DNA of 64,000 bases, taken from contig CM055868.1 of NCBI GenBank assembly GCA_029582165.1, positions 8,693,501-8,757,500 of the forward strand, written 5' to 3'. The translations under genes were made by a program, and so were the position numbers. Source of the DNA: Portulaca oleracea (taxonomy: Eukaryota; Streptophyta; Magnoliopsida; Caryophyllales; Portulacaceae). Of the stretch, positions 10,731 through 21,581 are shown one piece after another (the first letter of the stretch is position 1; each line of letters starts with the position of its first letter). The notes below the pieces were generated by a model. The model did not search any database and was not told where the DNA came from. It saw nothing but the letters and a program-made list of their open reading frames with translations.

Positions 10731-12747
10731 ATACTATCCTATATCAGGGAAGGAAGCCCTGATCTCACAGTCCATAACCTGCGCAGTTGTTACACTCGCA
10801 CAAGTTATCCCCGAAACCCGCTTAACGTTTCCACTTGAATTATTAGTATATTATTCAAACTCAGCTCACAACTCTCAAGTCAAACCATCCCCAGTTATCA
10901 AAACCATTAACAAAACTTCGAATAAAAGACCATCCAATTTCTCAACTCAAATAAACCAAAACCACAATCGAATCAAAAAGATTATCAAAACAGATGGTCG
11001 TATTTCCACAAAAGTCCCCTTTCGGGATGCAATTCTCAAAATAGATTATAAAACATCAAAACACATTTAAAGAGCATCCCGGTGGGGATTAGAGCATAGA
11101 CAATTACCTGATATACTTCACAGCACAGCAAAGGAAGAACACACTTGAGCTCACTAACGTCTCGCACTAACTCGGGCCTAGAATAAAAGTAATTATCTAA
11201 TCAAAACGCGTTCTAACGAGGTTAGTATTAACTATCAACTACCTAACCCATCCCCTAGGAACACTTAGGTTCCTATCATTTATGAAATTACACTTAACAT
11301 CTCTAAGATAACACATAACAGGATCACACATTAATTTCACTCAACAATTCTTTATAAATAAAAGCAAACAGAGGACAGATTATAACATTCACATAAAATG
11401 GGTCACAACTCGACTTCCCGACATCCTATGGGTCTGGTTCTGGACTTTTCGGAAACCTCAGGATGTCTACTAAAACTTCTATGTTGATGACTAAGCCCAA
11501 ATCAGTCCCGAAGGACTCTAAAAATACCCACCTTCCCAATTGGTCCAGATCTGACAGGTTCCAGTAAAACGGTTATAACTCGGGCTATACAAATCAAACG
11601 TTCAATCCGTAAAATTCCTATGGTTCCTAACATCTAAGGGAACCTACAGTCAAAAGGGTTTGATCAAAAGACAACTACACTAACCGTGGCAACCCGATCT
11701 TTAGGCGCTAACGAAACTGTCCCGATAACGGTTCTTATTTAATTTATAATTTTAGTTCTAACTTCCACCATTCGATCCCGGGGTCCTAATTTGGGCTCAA
11801 AACAGTAACTAGGGTCTAAGATATAAAGCCCAACCTAACTTAGGGTTCAAACATCAAACTTCCCTTCATCAAAACCAAATTGCAACACATGAAATCAACT
11901 TTAATAATTTAATCTAATCCTAAAACATGCATAAAAATATCATACACTAACATGGCATACCTTATGTGCATATATTCTAATACTAACCTTATAATAGTCA
12001 TGCATGAAATATTAACACTATCCTAAACATGAATTTCTTAACTAATAAACAAGAAGAAACCTTAAAAACATGTGAATAAACTATAAAGAGCATATAAACA
12101 TTTAAACTTCTAATCAAGAATCCTAAACAAAACTAATTTCTTTTAAACAAGATTAAATCAAGAACCAAGAACCAATAAACAATAAACTCAACCTAACTTA
12201 TTTAGTCAAGATTAAACATGAATTAAACAAGAATAAACCCTAAGAAAAAAATAAAAGAACATATAATATTTAACTTAATGAAACAAGAACCTAATTAATT
12301 TTCAAGAATCAAGATTTAGCAAGAAACGAATTACTAACAGGGATTTAATTTAATTTAAACAACCTAATTTGTAAAAACAAGAATTTAACCTAGATAAATA
12401 AGTTTCCAAATTCATACATAAAATAATATTGTGGTCTAAAAATTCATAAAAGAATATAAAGAATATTAAAGAACCACTTTTAAACCTAATAACCAACTAT
12501 TACAACCTAAATCTAATTACAATTTTATAACATAAAATTACACATAACAAGTAAACAAAATACACATAACAAATAATAATTTACACATAATTACAACCAA
12601 GAACAAAATTACAATTAATTTCCCCTAATTACAAAAATTACAGAATTTACAAACATTAAAAATTACAATTATATAAATCAGATAAAACAAGAAAAGAAAG
12701 AAAAAGAAAAGGAAAAACAAGATAATAGAGATAGAACAGTTATGTTA

Positions 12748-12766
12748 GGGTTAGGGTTAGGGTTTT
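12748..12766 (+). repeat. Short GTTAGGG run in the solo LTR
   Basis: Three GTTAGGG units followed by TTTT lie in what would be the leader of the minus-strand LTR transcript (CCCTAAC on that strand). It is too short to be a telomere tract, and CCCTAA motifs are common in plant 5' leaders. Confidence 0.6.
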
Positions 12767-13180
12767 ACGCAAAAGGCTAGGGCACGGTGGTTTCTCCGTG
12801 GCGAGGCGGCGGTACCGGGTGTTCGACGCAGATCGAGCAAAGCGGCGGCGGGTTCCTCGATCGCAACGCTTCCATGGCTCGGCGACGTTGGGCGGCGGTC
12901 GCGGTCGCTGAGGATCGAGCGGCAGCAGCGTGGTGGCGACGGTATGGCGCTGGTGGTCGTCCGAGTGCGAAGGAACAGACGAAAAGAAAGAGAGAGAGAG
13001 GAAGAGGAAGGAGAGAAAAGAGCGGTGGTGTCTGCGATGGTGGGGCGGGGTGGTTGCCGTGGCGGCTAGGCAGGCTTTGTGGTCAATTTGGCGAGATAAG
13101 GAGAGAGGGAGGAGAGGTTGTAGGGTTAGGGTTTTGGGAGGAATTATTAGGGTTTAGGGTTTGAGAGGGGAAGAAAGAGG

Positions 13181-13189
13181 GTTTATATA
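13181..13189 (-). promoter_or_regulatory. TATA box of the solo LTR
   Basis: On the minus strand TATATAAAC is followed about 30 bp downstream by a pyrimidine-rich CTTTCTTCCCCTCTC leader with CCCTAAACCC. This sets the orientation and places U3 at about 13190-13537. Confidence 0.55.
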
Positions 13190-13537
13190 CTACCCATAAT
13201 TAGGCCCAAATTAACCCAACTAATCCTAACTCAGCCCATTTAACAACTAAAACAGGTTTTCTTTTTGGAAACAAAATTAATAATAATTATAATATAGGTA
13301 AAATAAAACACCAATACTATTTATAATAATAACATATACCAAATAATATTCACGTAATTATAATAACACATAAATATTAACCTACGAGAATACTACTCTA
13401 CCCTTGTTAGTCCCTCCACGGTCCTACGAGCTCAAGCGTTAGCATAAATAAACACAAACGAATAATAAAACACGAAGTCAACATAATATACTAACGACGT
13501 CACGGTCAACATCTTCGGATTTTTTCGGGGTTTTACA

Positions 13538-14137
13538 ACTTATAAACAACTTGTATTAATAATATTAATTAACATAATTTAATCATAATTAACATAATAA
13601 TTATAATTAATAACATTAATTATATTAATAAAAATTTTATTTAAATAACAATATTAACAATAATAATTAGCATAATATAATAATAATAACAATACTTCTA
13701 AACAACTTATTTATAATAATATGTTTTAACAAAATTTACATAACAATTATAATTAACGACATTTATTACCTTAATAATATTAACATAAATAAATAAATAA
13801 TATTTTTTACATAAACAATAATATTAACATTTTATAAAAATTTTAAAAAAAATTAGGCAGCCCCAATTTTTCCGGAAAAATTTTTCGTCTTAATTTTTTT
13901 TAGAATTAAAATTTACAAACTAACCTCTTGTTCTTCACTTGAATTACCACCTTCTATTGACATTTTAGGTTAAATTTCAAAAACAAATCAAAATTTTAGA
14001 GAGAGAATTTGAGAGGAGAGTGAGAGGAGAGTGAGAGGATGTGAGTTAGAGAGAAGGTGGTTGAAATATATTAATGGCAAAAACGTCTTTTGAGGGGGCG
14101 ACATTAGTAAAAAGGGGGGCGGCGTAAAGCAATACCC
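13538..14137. other. Right subterminal region and terminus of the MULE
   Basis: AT-rich to about 13850, then unique sequence with purine-rich GAGAGGAGAGTGAGAGGAG repeats (about 13995-14040), then the inverted terminus ending at 14137. The minus strand would give a CT-rich leader, a plausible start region for the transposase transcript, but this is not proven. Confidence 0.5.
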
Positions 14138-14244
14138 TAAATTAATTGAAGAGGTCGTGGCTTCCTGTAAGGGAATGCTTATCCTAGGTAGGCGACATAG
14201 ACGGATGAATATGATAATAAAGTCAGAGTAGCCATTATTATATA

Positions 14245-14685
14245 CTCCCTCCTCACCATATTAATTATCTAAAATATCGATTTTGAGTAAAATATTTTTA
14301 TAGCATAATTTATCAAACAATTACAACATTATATTTTTAATATAGTATTTTTTGTTATGAATCTAATGATGATACTTTCGTATATTAGAATATTGTATAT
14401 TTTGAGAAATTAATGACACCTCGGGACAATTAATATGGAACGAAGGCAAGGGCGGATCCCCATTGTTGTCAACGGTGTCCACAGACACCCCAAGATTCGG
14501 AAAAAATTTAAGAAACCTATTATATTTTCGGAGACTATTGTATATTTATGTTAAGTGGACACCCTAGAAAAGGCTGAAAAATATTAATAAGGGTGTCCAT
14601 TCAACACAATAGTCCAATTATCCAAAATATTATTAAGTGGACACCTCTAATTTAGTAATCTAGATCCGCTACTGAACGAAGGGAG
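14245..14685. mobile_element. Stowaway-type MITE interrupted by a hAT-like MITE
   Basis: Ends CTCCCTCCTCACCATATTAA and TATGGAACG...AAGGGAG, with flanking TA at 14243-14244 and 14686-14687. The hAT-like element at 14447-14674 landed inside its right end. Confidence 0.7.
14447..14674. mobile_element. hAT-like MITE, CAAGGGCGGATCC family
   Basis: It begins CAAGGGCGGATCC and ends AGATCCGCTACTG. The 8-bp AACGAAGG is duplicated exactly on both sides (14439-14446 and 14675-14682). It is 228 bp, with the internal GTGTCCACAGACACCC block typical of this family. Confidence 0.88.
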
Positions 14686-14767
14686 TAGATATTTAATTAG
14701 TTGATTGACTCCACAGTAAGATGTTATTTAGACTTTAGTTTCAATTACGTTGGCCGGCCAATTACAG

Positions 14768-14775
14768 TATAAAAA
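14768..14775 (+). promoter_or_regulatory. TATA box of DUF1218-like gene copy 1
   Basis: TATAAAAA sits about 120 bp before the ATG inside a block conserved in all three paralogues: CCAATTACAGTATAAA, a few bases, then TCACCATTTT and GCACAACACAAA. Confidence 0.7.
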
Positions 14776-14889
14776 GATGACCACCCATCACTCAGGTTCA
14801 CCATTTTCAGTTGCACAACACAAAAGCTTCTTTTAAGCTTCTTCTAATACAGCAGAAGCTACGTAAGTAAGTAAGTATTCATTCACAAA

Positions 14890-17800
14890 ATGGCGCGGGG
14901 AACTGTCGTTGGTGTTGCTGTGGTTGCACTTATTATAGGCATGGTCGCAGTTGCTTTGAGTTTTGTGGCATATGCCAACAGGATTAAGGTAATCCGTCCG
15001 TTCCATATTATTTGTCTCTTATGAGTTGACTATCACATTTAAGTCTCAATATTAATCTTTAATTGATGATTTTATATACAATATGTTTATCAACAATTGC
15101 AATATTATACTTTTACTATAATATTTTTTGTTACGAATCTAATGACAACAATTTTATATAACAAATTTGTCCTTATTCTTTTCTGCGGTATTTTGCGGTA
15201 TGGTGTGGTGAGATGTGGTGGAATTGTGGTAGGTTATTGGTATGTGGGGTAGGTGAGGAGAGAGAATGTAAAAAGTAGAGGAGAAAAGTGAGGAGAGAGA
15301 AAAGTGAGAAGAGACAAAAGTAATGATTTGTGGTAAAGTGTGGTGAGTTGTGGCTACCGCAGTTTGCCAACCGCAAAAAAGAACAGGGCCTTTGTATATA
15401 TTGAAAAATTTATAGTCAAAATTTTTAATGTTTGACCGTACTGTTTCCAAAGAAACACAAATAATATGGAACGGAGGGAATACTTAATTCCTGATCTATT
15501 CATTCTTAAATAATTGCCAATTTTAAGATCTGGGAAAATATAAAAGAAATGCTAATTAAGAGAGATATTGATAAAAGTATATACATCTATATTTTTAAGT
15601 AGTACTACCTCCGTCCTTAAATGAATGTCAATTTGACTAAACTTTGACCATTGATTACTTATAGATTATAATGAGTTACAAAATGAAATTACCACCGTTA
15701 GAAAGATATTTCACTGAAAAATCCGATAGTGCTAATTTTATATTGTAATTCATTATAATTGATGAGTAATTAATAGTCAAAACTTAGTCAAAGTGATATT
15801 CATTTAGGGACGGATGTAGTAAATATTTTTGTTGGAAATTATAAAAGTCACCATATGCAAGGTGAAATAGTAATCAATATTACTCCCTCCATTTTTATTT
15901 ATGTGCCACTTAGGAAATTGTGCCAAAAATATTGACCGCTAATATCTTAATTTATATAGTAATTCATCATATAAAATTGATGTCGTTAGATTCGTAATAA
16001 AAAATACTATCAGAAAAGTATATATTATATTTTTTCTGTAAAAATCTTATATGAGAAATTATTGATTAAATATTTATCTTGGAAAACATAAGTGACGCAT
16101 AAAAAAAATGGAGGGAGTATATTAGAATTATAACGTGACACATATTGTGAGAAGTAAAAAGTATTTTATCGGTTCTTTTTTATCTGTCATTCATGTTTTT
16201 TAACGTCAATCGTTATTTAATATTTTTTTCAGATGATATTTTTATAAAAAATATAACATTATACTTCTATAATAACATTTTTTATTACGAATATAATGAC
16301 ATTAATATTGTATGATAAATCATCTTGCAAATTAAAATATTAACTGTTAATGTTTTTTATACGGAAATCTGGGCGACTGATAAAAAGAACGGAGGTAGTA
16401 TGGTTGAAAGGTGATATGAGAATGCTCCTTGATTTTTGTAAAAGTGATTATTGGGACGGACGTAGTATCTTAAAGTAACATATGTTGAGAAATGGAGGGA
16501 GTATTATGTTAGAATATAAAACTATTTATGGGACTTCAACCATCAACTTAAACTTTTGGTTGAGATGGTTCCTCATAGTATCAGAGCCAGACCTGAATAA
16601 GAAGTCTTATGTTCGAATCTCAACACCCCCCATATTCAGTTGTGCAAGGTGAAGGGGGTCTTTGCAGCATATACGCATCCCTTCCAACTTTGCCCTTTAA
16701 TTAATGATGAACTCCAAGTTTGCCCTTGATTTATTAATTCTTTTTTTCCCCTTCACTTATTTATTACTACCAAAATTCTCACATTTTAAATTTTTTAATT
16801 TAAAAATTATTAAAAACTTCAAAATTTTAAAAATTTAAAATTTAAAATTAAAATAATAAAAAATTTACATAGTTAAAAAAGTTTAAAAATAAAAAATTTT
16901 AATATAAACTTAAATTTTAAAATTTTAAAATTTTAAGATTTTAAAATTTTAAAATTTTGAAAAATTTAAAATGTTAAAATTTTAAATTTTAAAATTTTAA
17001 AGTTTAAAAGCTTAAAATTTTAAAATTAAAATAATAAAAAATTTACATAGTTAAAAAAGTTTAAAAATAAAAAATTTTAATATAAACTTAAATTTTAAAA
17101 AATTGAAATAAAAAATTTGAAATTTAAAATTTCAAATTAAAAAAATGTGAAAATATAAAAAATTAGCAACTTAAAATTAAAATTTAAAAAAATTGAAAAT
17201 TTTCAAAAATAAAAATCAAAAAAATTTAAAAATTAAAATTAAAAGATTAAAAAGATTTAAATTATTTATAAATTTACAATTTTCAAAATTAATAATTTGG
17301 AAATTAAAAATTAAAAATTAAAATAAAAATGAAAATGAAAATAAAAATTAAAAACTTAAAAATTAAAAAATTAAAAATTAAAAATTAAAAATTAAAAATT
17401 AAAAATTAAAAATTAAAAATTAAAAATTAAAAATTAAAAATTAAAAATTAAAAATTAAAAATTAAAAATTAAAAATTAAAATAAAAATTAAAAATTAAAA
17501 ATTAAAAATGAACAAAAGTCAAAAACCTTTAAAAATAAAAATTAAAAATCAAAAATTAAAATTAAAAATTTTAAAAATTAAAAATTAAAAATTAACAAAA
17601 GTCAAAAACCTTTAAAAATTGATAAGGGCAAATCGGGAATTTTATGTGTATTTTGGCCCTTTGCTGGAATAAAATTTAAGATTGGGCTAGATTTTTTAGG
17701 TACCCAAAGTACAGGGTCCAAAAAATAAACTTTGAAAATGGTGATACCAAATAATAAATACCCCCAAAGTTGAGGGTCCAAAAACCAAAAAACCCCATAT

Positions 17801-19949
17801 TATTCATGTGTTGTCTAATTGTTTCCTCACATAGTTTCATTTATGTCAAGTCTATAGAATCAATCTGGTGTGCTGAGAAGTGAGATTCAATATGTATTTA
17901 TTTATTAATGCAGGCTTCAGATGTGCAATTCACGATTGGTGGAAACTGTATCTATCCAAGCAGCTCGGCTTTCGGTATAGGCCTAGTCGCTGCCTTTGCT
18001 CTTTTGATCGAGCAAATACTTGTCAGTGTTGGTACCGCATGTTTCTGCTGTCGTCCTCAAGGATGTCCCTCTGGCTGTTCCGGTGTTTCTTCTGTCATCC
18101 TCTGTGTCATCTCCTGGTATATATAATTTTCTTAATTTACCCATAATATTCTTCAATGAAACACTAAAACTTTACTCTAATTAAGGGTATGTAAATAATT
18201 TTCTTACTAACTACTCCATCAGTTCCATTTTTATTACTCACTTTGGGGGCGTACAATGTCGTACAAAAAATCATAATAGTTGAGAATATAAGAAATAGAT
18301 TTCTCCATAAATTCATATGGGTTTTTAGAGGTTAATATATTATACTTTGAGGGTGTTGGACAATAATGCATCTAATTACAGTGGCGGATCTAGAGATACA
18401 ATTTAGGGGTATCCAATATATTTGTTATTATATAAGTGTTTTTAAAAAAATTTAAAAATAAAATTTAAATAATTTAAAATAAAAATAAAAATAAAAATTT
18501 AATGAAAATTCATAAGCTTAACAAAATTTCACATCATCATATAAATATGTCCACCAAGTAAATAATTTCAAATTAATTAGATATTTATATCTTAAACTTA
18601 TACACTAGAATTGGAAGAGTTGGGGCTAAGACTTATATTTCAGCAATATTTTTAGTAGTAAGTCATGCATCTAAATAATGACAAATAGATTACTAACAGG
18701 TTTGCACAAAGATGAAGAGCTTGAGAGAGAAAATTGAAAATTGATATTGATATACATATACCCAATTCATTGACCAATTCCTTTTTTAAAAAATAATTTG
18801 ATATGTTTTGGGTTGTTGCTAAATTGGATACCTCTATTTATATTTTTTAGTCATTTTTTACAGTGTCCATTTGCTCCAATTAAGAAAATTTTATTCCAAT
18901 CATATTAAAAAATCGTAAATTTTTCTTGGACTAGGGGTGTCCATGCACCTAAGCTAGTTTTTTCTTGGATAAAAATATGTTGTACTTTGGGGGTGTTGAA
19001 CAATAATGCTCCTATAACGATTTAAGTGGTGGGTGACTCGATGACAGTTTTAAATTGCAGGCTGAACAACAAAAGAATTCAAATAATTACTATACTCTAA
19101 TGCTAAGTCTGTCATTGTCAGCAATTGTAAATGAATTTTGATTATATGTTTAGAACAATACCTCATTACTCAACATTATCCACACAAACCAGTGTTTTCT
19201 CTGAAACAAAAAATAGGATTCATATTTACTTATTTGGACTCATTGACATGACATTAAGTACAGTATATTATTGTCCAAGTAAGACCGCCACTGAGCCAGC
19301 CACTACTGGAATCGCTTTAGGTACATTATTATCCAACACTCCCAAAGTATAGTACATTATTGTCCAAGAAGAAAGTTCAGAGCATTAGTGTCCAATATAT
19401 CAAAAGTACAATATATTAACATCCAAAAATCTAATTCATAATTAATAAGCATACTTAATGTTGAGCGAGGTATAAAAAATGAATTAATAGGGGCAAAATT
19501 GATAACATAGTGATTAATATGTCATTGAAATTATAGAACAATAAATATTACGGAACGAAAATAATAAGTGAGTAATAATATAGAACAAATGGAGTATCAC
19601 ATCATTTTTAAGATATTGATATTTCCCTCTTCAGTCTTCACCTAGAAATGTCAATAAGGAAAAGAAAAAGAAGCAAAACGATCGGGAGGGGAATATCATT
19701 GTTGCTTATGAATGGAATTTAACAAAGCATGACTGACATGTACATATAATTTGCAGGATATCATTTTGGATATCGTTCTCAGGGCTGATATACATTGCCA
19801 TGCTAAACAATAGCGACTACTTAACAAACACATTTGGGGTGATCAACGGGAACAATGTATGTTACCTTGGAAAGGATAACTTGTTCATCGGGGCAGCCGT
19901 GTGGTGTATAATCACCATCGCCCTAGGGCAACAATTTTGCGGCTGCTGA
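14890..19949 (+). CDS. DUF1218-like four-helix membrane protein, copy 1 (C-terminally truncated by frameshift)
   Basis: Three exons: 14890-14988, 17914-18116 and 19757-19949, all with GT-AG introns, giving 164 residues. Helix 1 is at the N-terminus (about residues 5-27). Then comes CIYPSSSAFG, helix 2 with a GLVAAFALLIEQILVSV core, a CFCC motif and a CPSGCSG loop. Helix 3 follows across the exon 2/3 junction, and a last helix starts at AAVWCIITIAL. Compared with copy 3, about 50-60 bp are missing right after ITIALG. The frame therefore ends in QQFCGC-stop instead of the Asn/Gly/Pro-rich tail. The original tail is still readable in another frame up to a TAA at 20023-20025. DUF1218 members (VCC, MWL-type proteins) act at the ER or plasma membrane in vein patterning and wall lignification. 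The specific role here is unknown. It may be a recent pseudogene or a shortened protein. Confidence 0.75.
15171..15390. mobile_element. MITE of the GCGGTAT/ACCGCA family in intron 1 of copy 1
   Basis: Ends CCTTATTCTTTTCTGCGGTA and GCCAACCGC...AAAGAACAGGGCC. Related copies are at 36220-36375 (complete) and about 1901 (partial). The purine-rich interior gives spurious minus-strand frames. Confidence 0.65.
15605..15819. mobile_element. Stowaway-type MITE
   Basis: Ends CTACCTCCGTCCTTAAATGA and TTTAGGGACGGATGTAG with TA on both sides; 215 bp, in intron 1 of copy 1. Confidence 0.8.
15883..16117. mobile_element. Stowaway-type MITE
   Basis: Ends CTCCCTCCATTTTTATTTAT and ATAAAAAAAATGGAGGGAG with TA on both sides; 235 bp, in intron 1 of copy 1. 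A diverged relative follows at about 16160-16400 (ATCGGTTCTTTTTTATC ... AAAGAACGGAGGTAG). Confidence 0.78.
16553..16690 (+). repeat. tRNA-derived SINE-like segment
   Basis: GTTGAGATGG then GTATCAGAGCCAGACCTG and a B-box-like GTTCGAATC lie about 50 bp apart, as in tRNA-derived short elements. A poly-A or simple-repeat end is not clear. Confidence 0.35.
16770..17625. repeat. Very AT-rich low-complexity block with (TTAAAAA)n
   Basis: Made of A-runs and T-runs (AAATTTTAAAATTT words), with a nearly perfect TTAAAAA-type tandem stretch at about 17360-17478. It contains two near-identical segments (AATAATAAAAAATTTACATAG at about 16852 and 17031). No coding potential. It makes up a large part of intron 1 of copy 1. 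Confidence 0.85.
18379..18955. mobile_element. hAT-like element of the GTGTCCATGGACACC family in intron 2 of copy 1
   Basis: It starts CAGTGGCGGATCTAG and ends near CTAGGGGTGTCCATG, with the extreme right end lost. The body matches window positions 1-600 (AACAAAATTTCACATCATCA at about 18519-18538). Confidence 0.6.
18960..19445. repeat. Foldback repeat of TTGGACAATAATGCACTG units
   Basis: The left arm has GTACTTTGGGGGTGTTGAAC then AATAATGC. The right arm has ACATTATTATCCAACACTCC and ACATTATTGTCCAAGAA. A related foldback lies at 53868-54428 in copy 3. Confidence 0.5.
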
Positions 19950-20480
19950 GCAGGGTGGTGCTGGTGGTGTTCCCATGGCACAACCAAACCCCCCAATGCA
20001 GCTCAAGCCCTATGGCCACTACTAATCATATACTGCTTTTCCAGATCACTACATATTTTTCTCGTAATTCATGCTTCCACATTCAAACTAGGGGTTTTTT
20101 GCATTTTGGACCCCGAATTTTAGGGGTATTTACATTCTGAATCCTTGGTTTTCAACATTAACATTTTGGACCCTAAAGTTTGTATGCTGAATAAAAAAGG
20201 ACCTTAAAGTTTGTGGACTGAAGATTTACAAAAATTTGCTTATACTAATTTCTGCTCGTGCTTTTGCACATGTATTTAACTTTAAAATAAGTATAACAAA
20301 AAAAGTTAAATAAAGTACTTTTATTGAAATACTTGTTAAAAGTGCTATAACAATCTGGGAAATGATCTCATAACAAAGTTGGAATTAGTCTTAGTATGCT
20401 AAAAAGTTAAGTATGTAGTATCCAAACACCAAACATGCATAGATTCAAATAGTTTGCATGTTGTTCGTAATAAACAAAAC
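19950..20480 (+). other. 3' flank of gene copy 1, shared with copies 2 and 3
   Basis: The block with TATTGAAATACTTGTTAAAAG (about 20319-20340) recurs after copy 2 (39730) and copy 3 (58413). It marks the extent of the duplicated unit. No other gene is seen. Confidence 0.7.
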
Positions 20481-20482
20481 AT

Positions 20483-21580
20483 GCATAGATTCAAATACTT
20501 ACGGTGGTTTGCTCTTGAGACTCTTGGAGTTCACTCTTTATCATGAGTTGATCAAATTCTTGTACGTACTTGCTTAGGCTCCTCTTTCGCTTAAGGGAAA
20601 CGAGCCTTCTCAGTACACCCTACTTGTCGTTAGGAGGAAGTAATTGCTTGTTCATCAACTTCTTGGCTTATCCCATGAAGCGATCTTCCATTTCCCATTT
20701 TAAGCCCTTTGTGGTTTCACACTCTCAAACCAAAGTGACACAACCTTAGTCAGCTTCAAGCTAGCAACCTTGAAGGATTTTTCATCACTATAACCGTTAG
20801 CTTTGAATATCCGTTCCACCAATTGTAACAACTCCAAGTAGTCATTCGGGTCAAGCGAGCCATTGAACTCCAAGTAGTGGATTCATCCCAAGGTGGCCTA
20901 TCTTCTCTTCCCCTCCTTTGATACCTCCGATCGGAGCCACTATCATCACTCAAATTAAAGGTTGGAGGAGGATGAGTAGGGCTAAGGGGTGTCTCTCGTA
21001 TCCTAAAGTGATGTTGGCCTTAGAATTGTGCGACAAATATTTAAAATTCTTGATTGAGGGCACCAAGATCATTTTTAATGCGTGAGACCCAATCCTCTAA
21101 GCCTAGATCCTGAGGTCCTTCGGGCGGGAGTCTCATATTTACTCTTAGTTTTCGACTTGATCATCCATGACGTGGATCAATTTCGTTATGCATATCAAGG
21201 GGATGTGTTAAAGACGGATTGTGTTTTTGGAAATTTTTTTGTGGTGCTTGGTTTTTTGTAGTTGATTGTGTGTTTGGTTTAGGGTTCTTTATTTATAGTT
21301 TGATTCACAAAAGATACACAATATGGAATCAACAATAAGAGAAGGCAAAATTTCCCAAAGGTGCGATCAAACTATACGATCACTCCAACACAACGAGCCC
21401 AATCACAACAACCTGATCATCCAACAAAACAACACCAAGTTCAAATAATCACAAGGGATAGGGATCATCAATATGATCAAAATACTCAACAATACTAAGA
21501 ACTTTGCAAAATCGTGTTAGAACAACAACATCAAAGAAAACAACTCAAGCTAGAAATAACTTGAAACTCTAATACCAACT
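20483..21580 (-). pseudogene. Ty3/gypsy gag fragment and leader
   Basis: On the minus strand, pieces such as SFKVASLKLTKVVSLWFE and the preceding EWLLQLVERIF-like segment match the retrotransposon gag capsid region (a fuller gag of another family is at 30845-31857). Stops and frame changes are frequent, and no protease or reverse transcriptase follows. The primer-binding-like TTGGTATTAGAG (minus strand, about 21570-21581) precedes the LTR fragment to the right. Confidence 0.55.
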
Positions 21581-21581
21581 G

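Larger units (their letters stand above)
10104..13537 (-). mobile_element. Solo LTR of a long-LTR Ty3/gypsy-type retrotransposon
   Basis: It begins TGTAACGCCCCGGAAATCC and ends GGATTTTTTCGGGGTTTTACA, an imperfect inverted pair with TG...CA ends. A perfect 5-bp duplication ACTTA flanks it (10099-10103 and 13538-13542). At 3434 bp it has no gag or pol, so an internal-region loss by LTR-LTR recombination is the simple reading. A minus-strand TATA box at 13181-13189, followed by a CT-rich CCCTAAACCC leader, indicates minus orientation. Long LTRs with TGTAAC-CCCCG ends are known in the Tekay/Del chromoviruses. That lineage call is inference. Confidence 0.85.
3070..14137. mobile_element. Large Mutator-like element (MULE) carrying PMD, transposase and OTU sequences
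   Basis: The left terminus TTGCTTTTCGTCGCCCCCC (3075-3093) is matched by the inverted right terminus GGGGGGCGGCGTAAAGCAA (about 14114-14132). The motif TAAATTAA flanks both ends (3062-3069 and 14138-14145), which fits a Mutator target duplication of about 9 bp with decayed edges. Inside are a PMD pseudogene on + and a transposase-OTU pseudogene on -. The left (about 3480-4020) and right (about 9830-10100 and 13540-13850) subterminal regions are AT-rich and mirror each other: ATTAATATTGTT on the left, AACAATATTAAT-type repeats on the right. A solo LTR of 3434 bp is inserted at 10104, so the original element was about 7.6 kb. All coding parts are broken, so it is not autonomous now. Confidence 0.82.

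Noticed and set aside
12748..12766. Telomere-like TTAGGG repeats
   Set aside because: Only three units, not the plant TTTAGGG form throughout, and placed in a CCCTAA-rich LTR leader.
12787..13164. 125-codon Gly/Arg/Trp-rich frame on + in the solo LTR
   Set aside because: It lies antisense to the likely LTR leader and has a composition set by GC-rich repeats.
16553..16690. A functional tRNA gene
   Set aside because: No cloverleaf can be drawn. Only box-like words are present, so SINE-like is the most that can be said.
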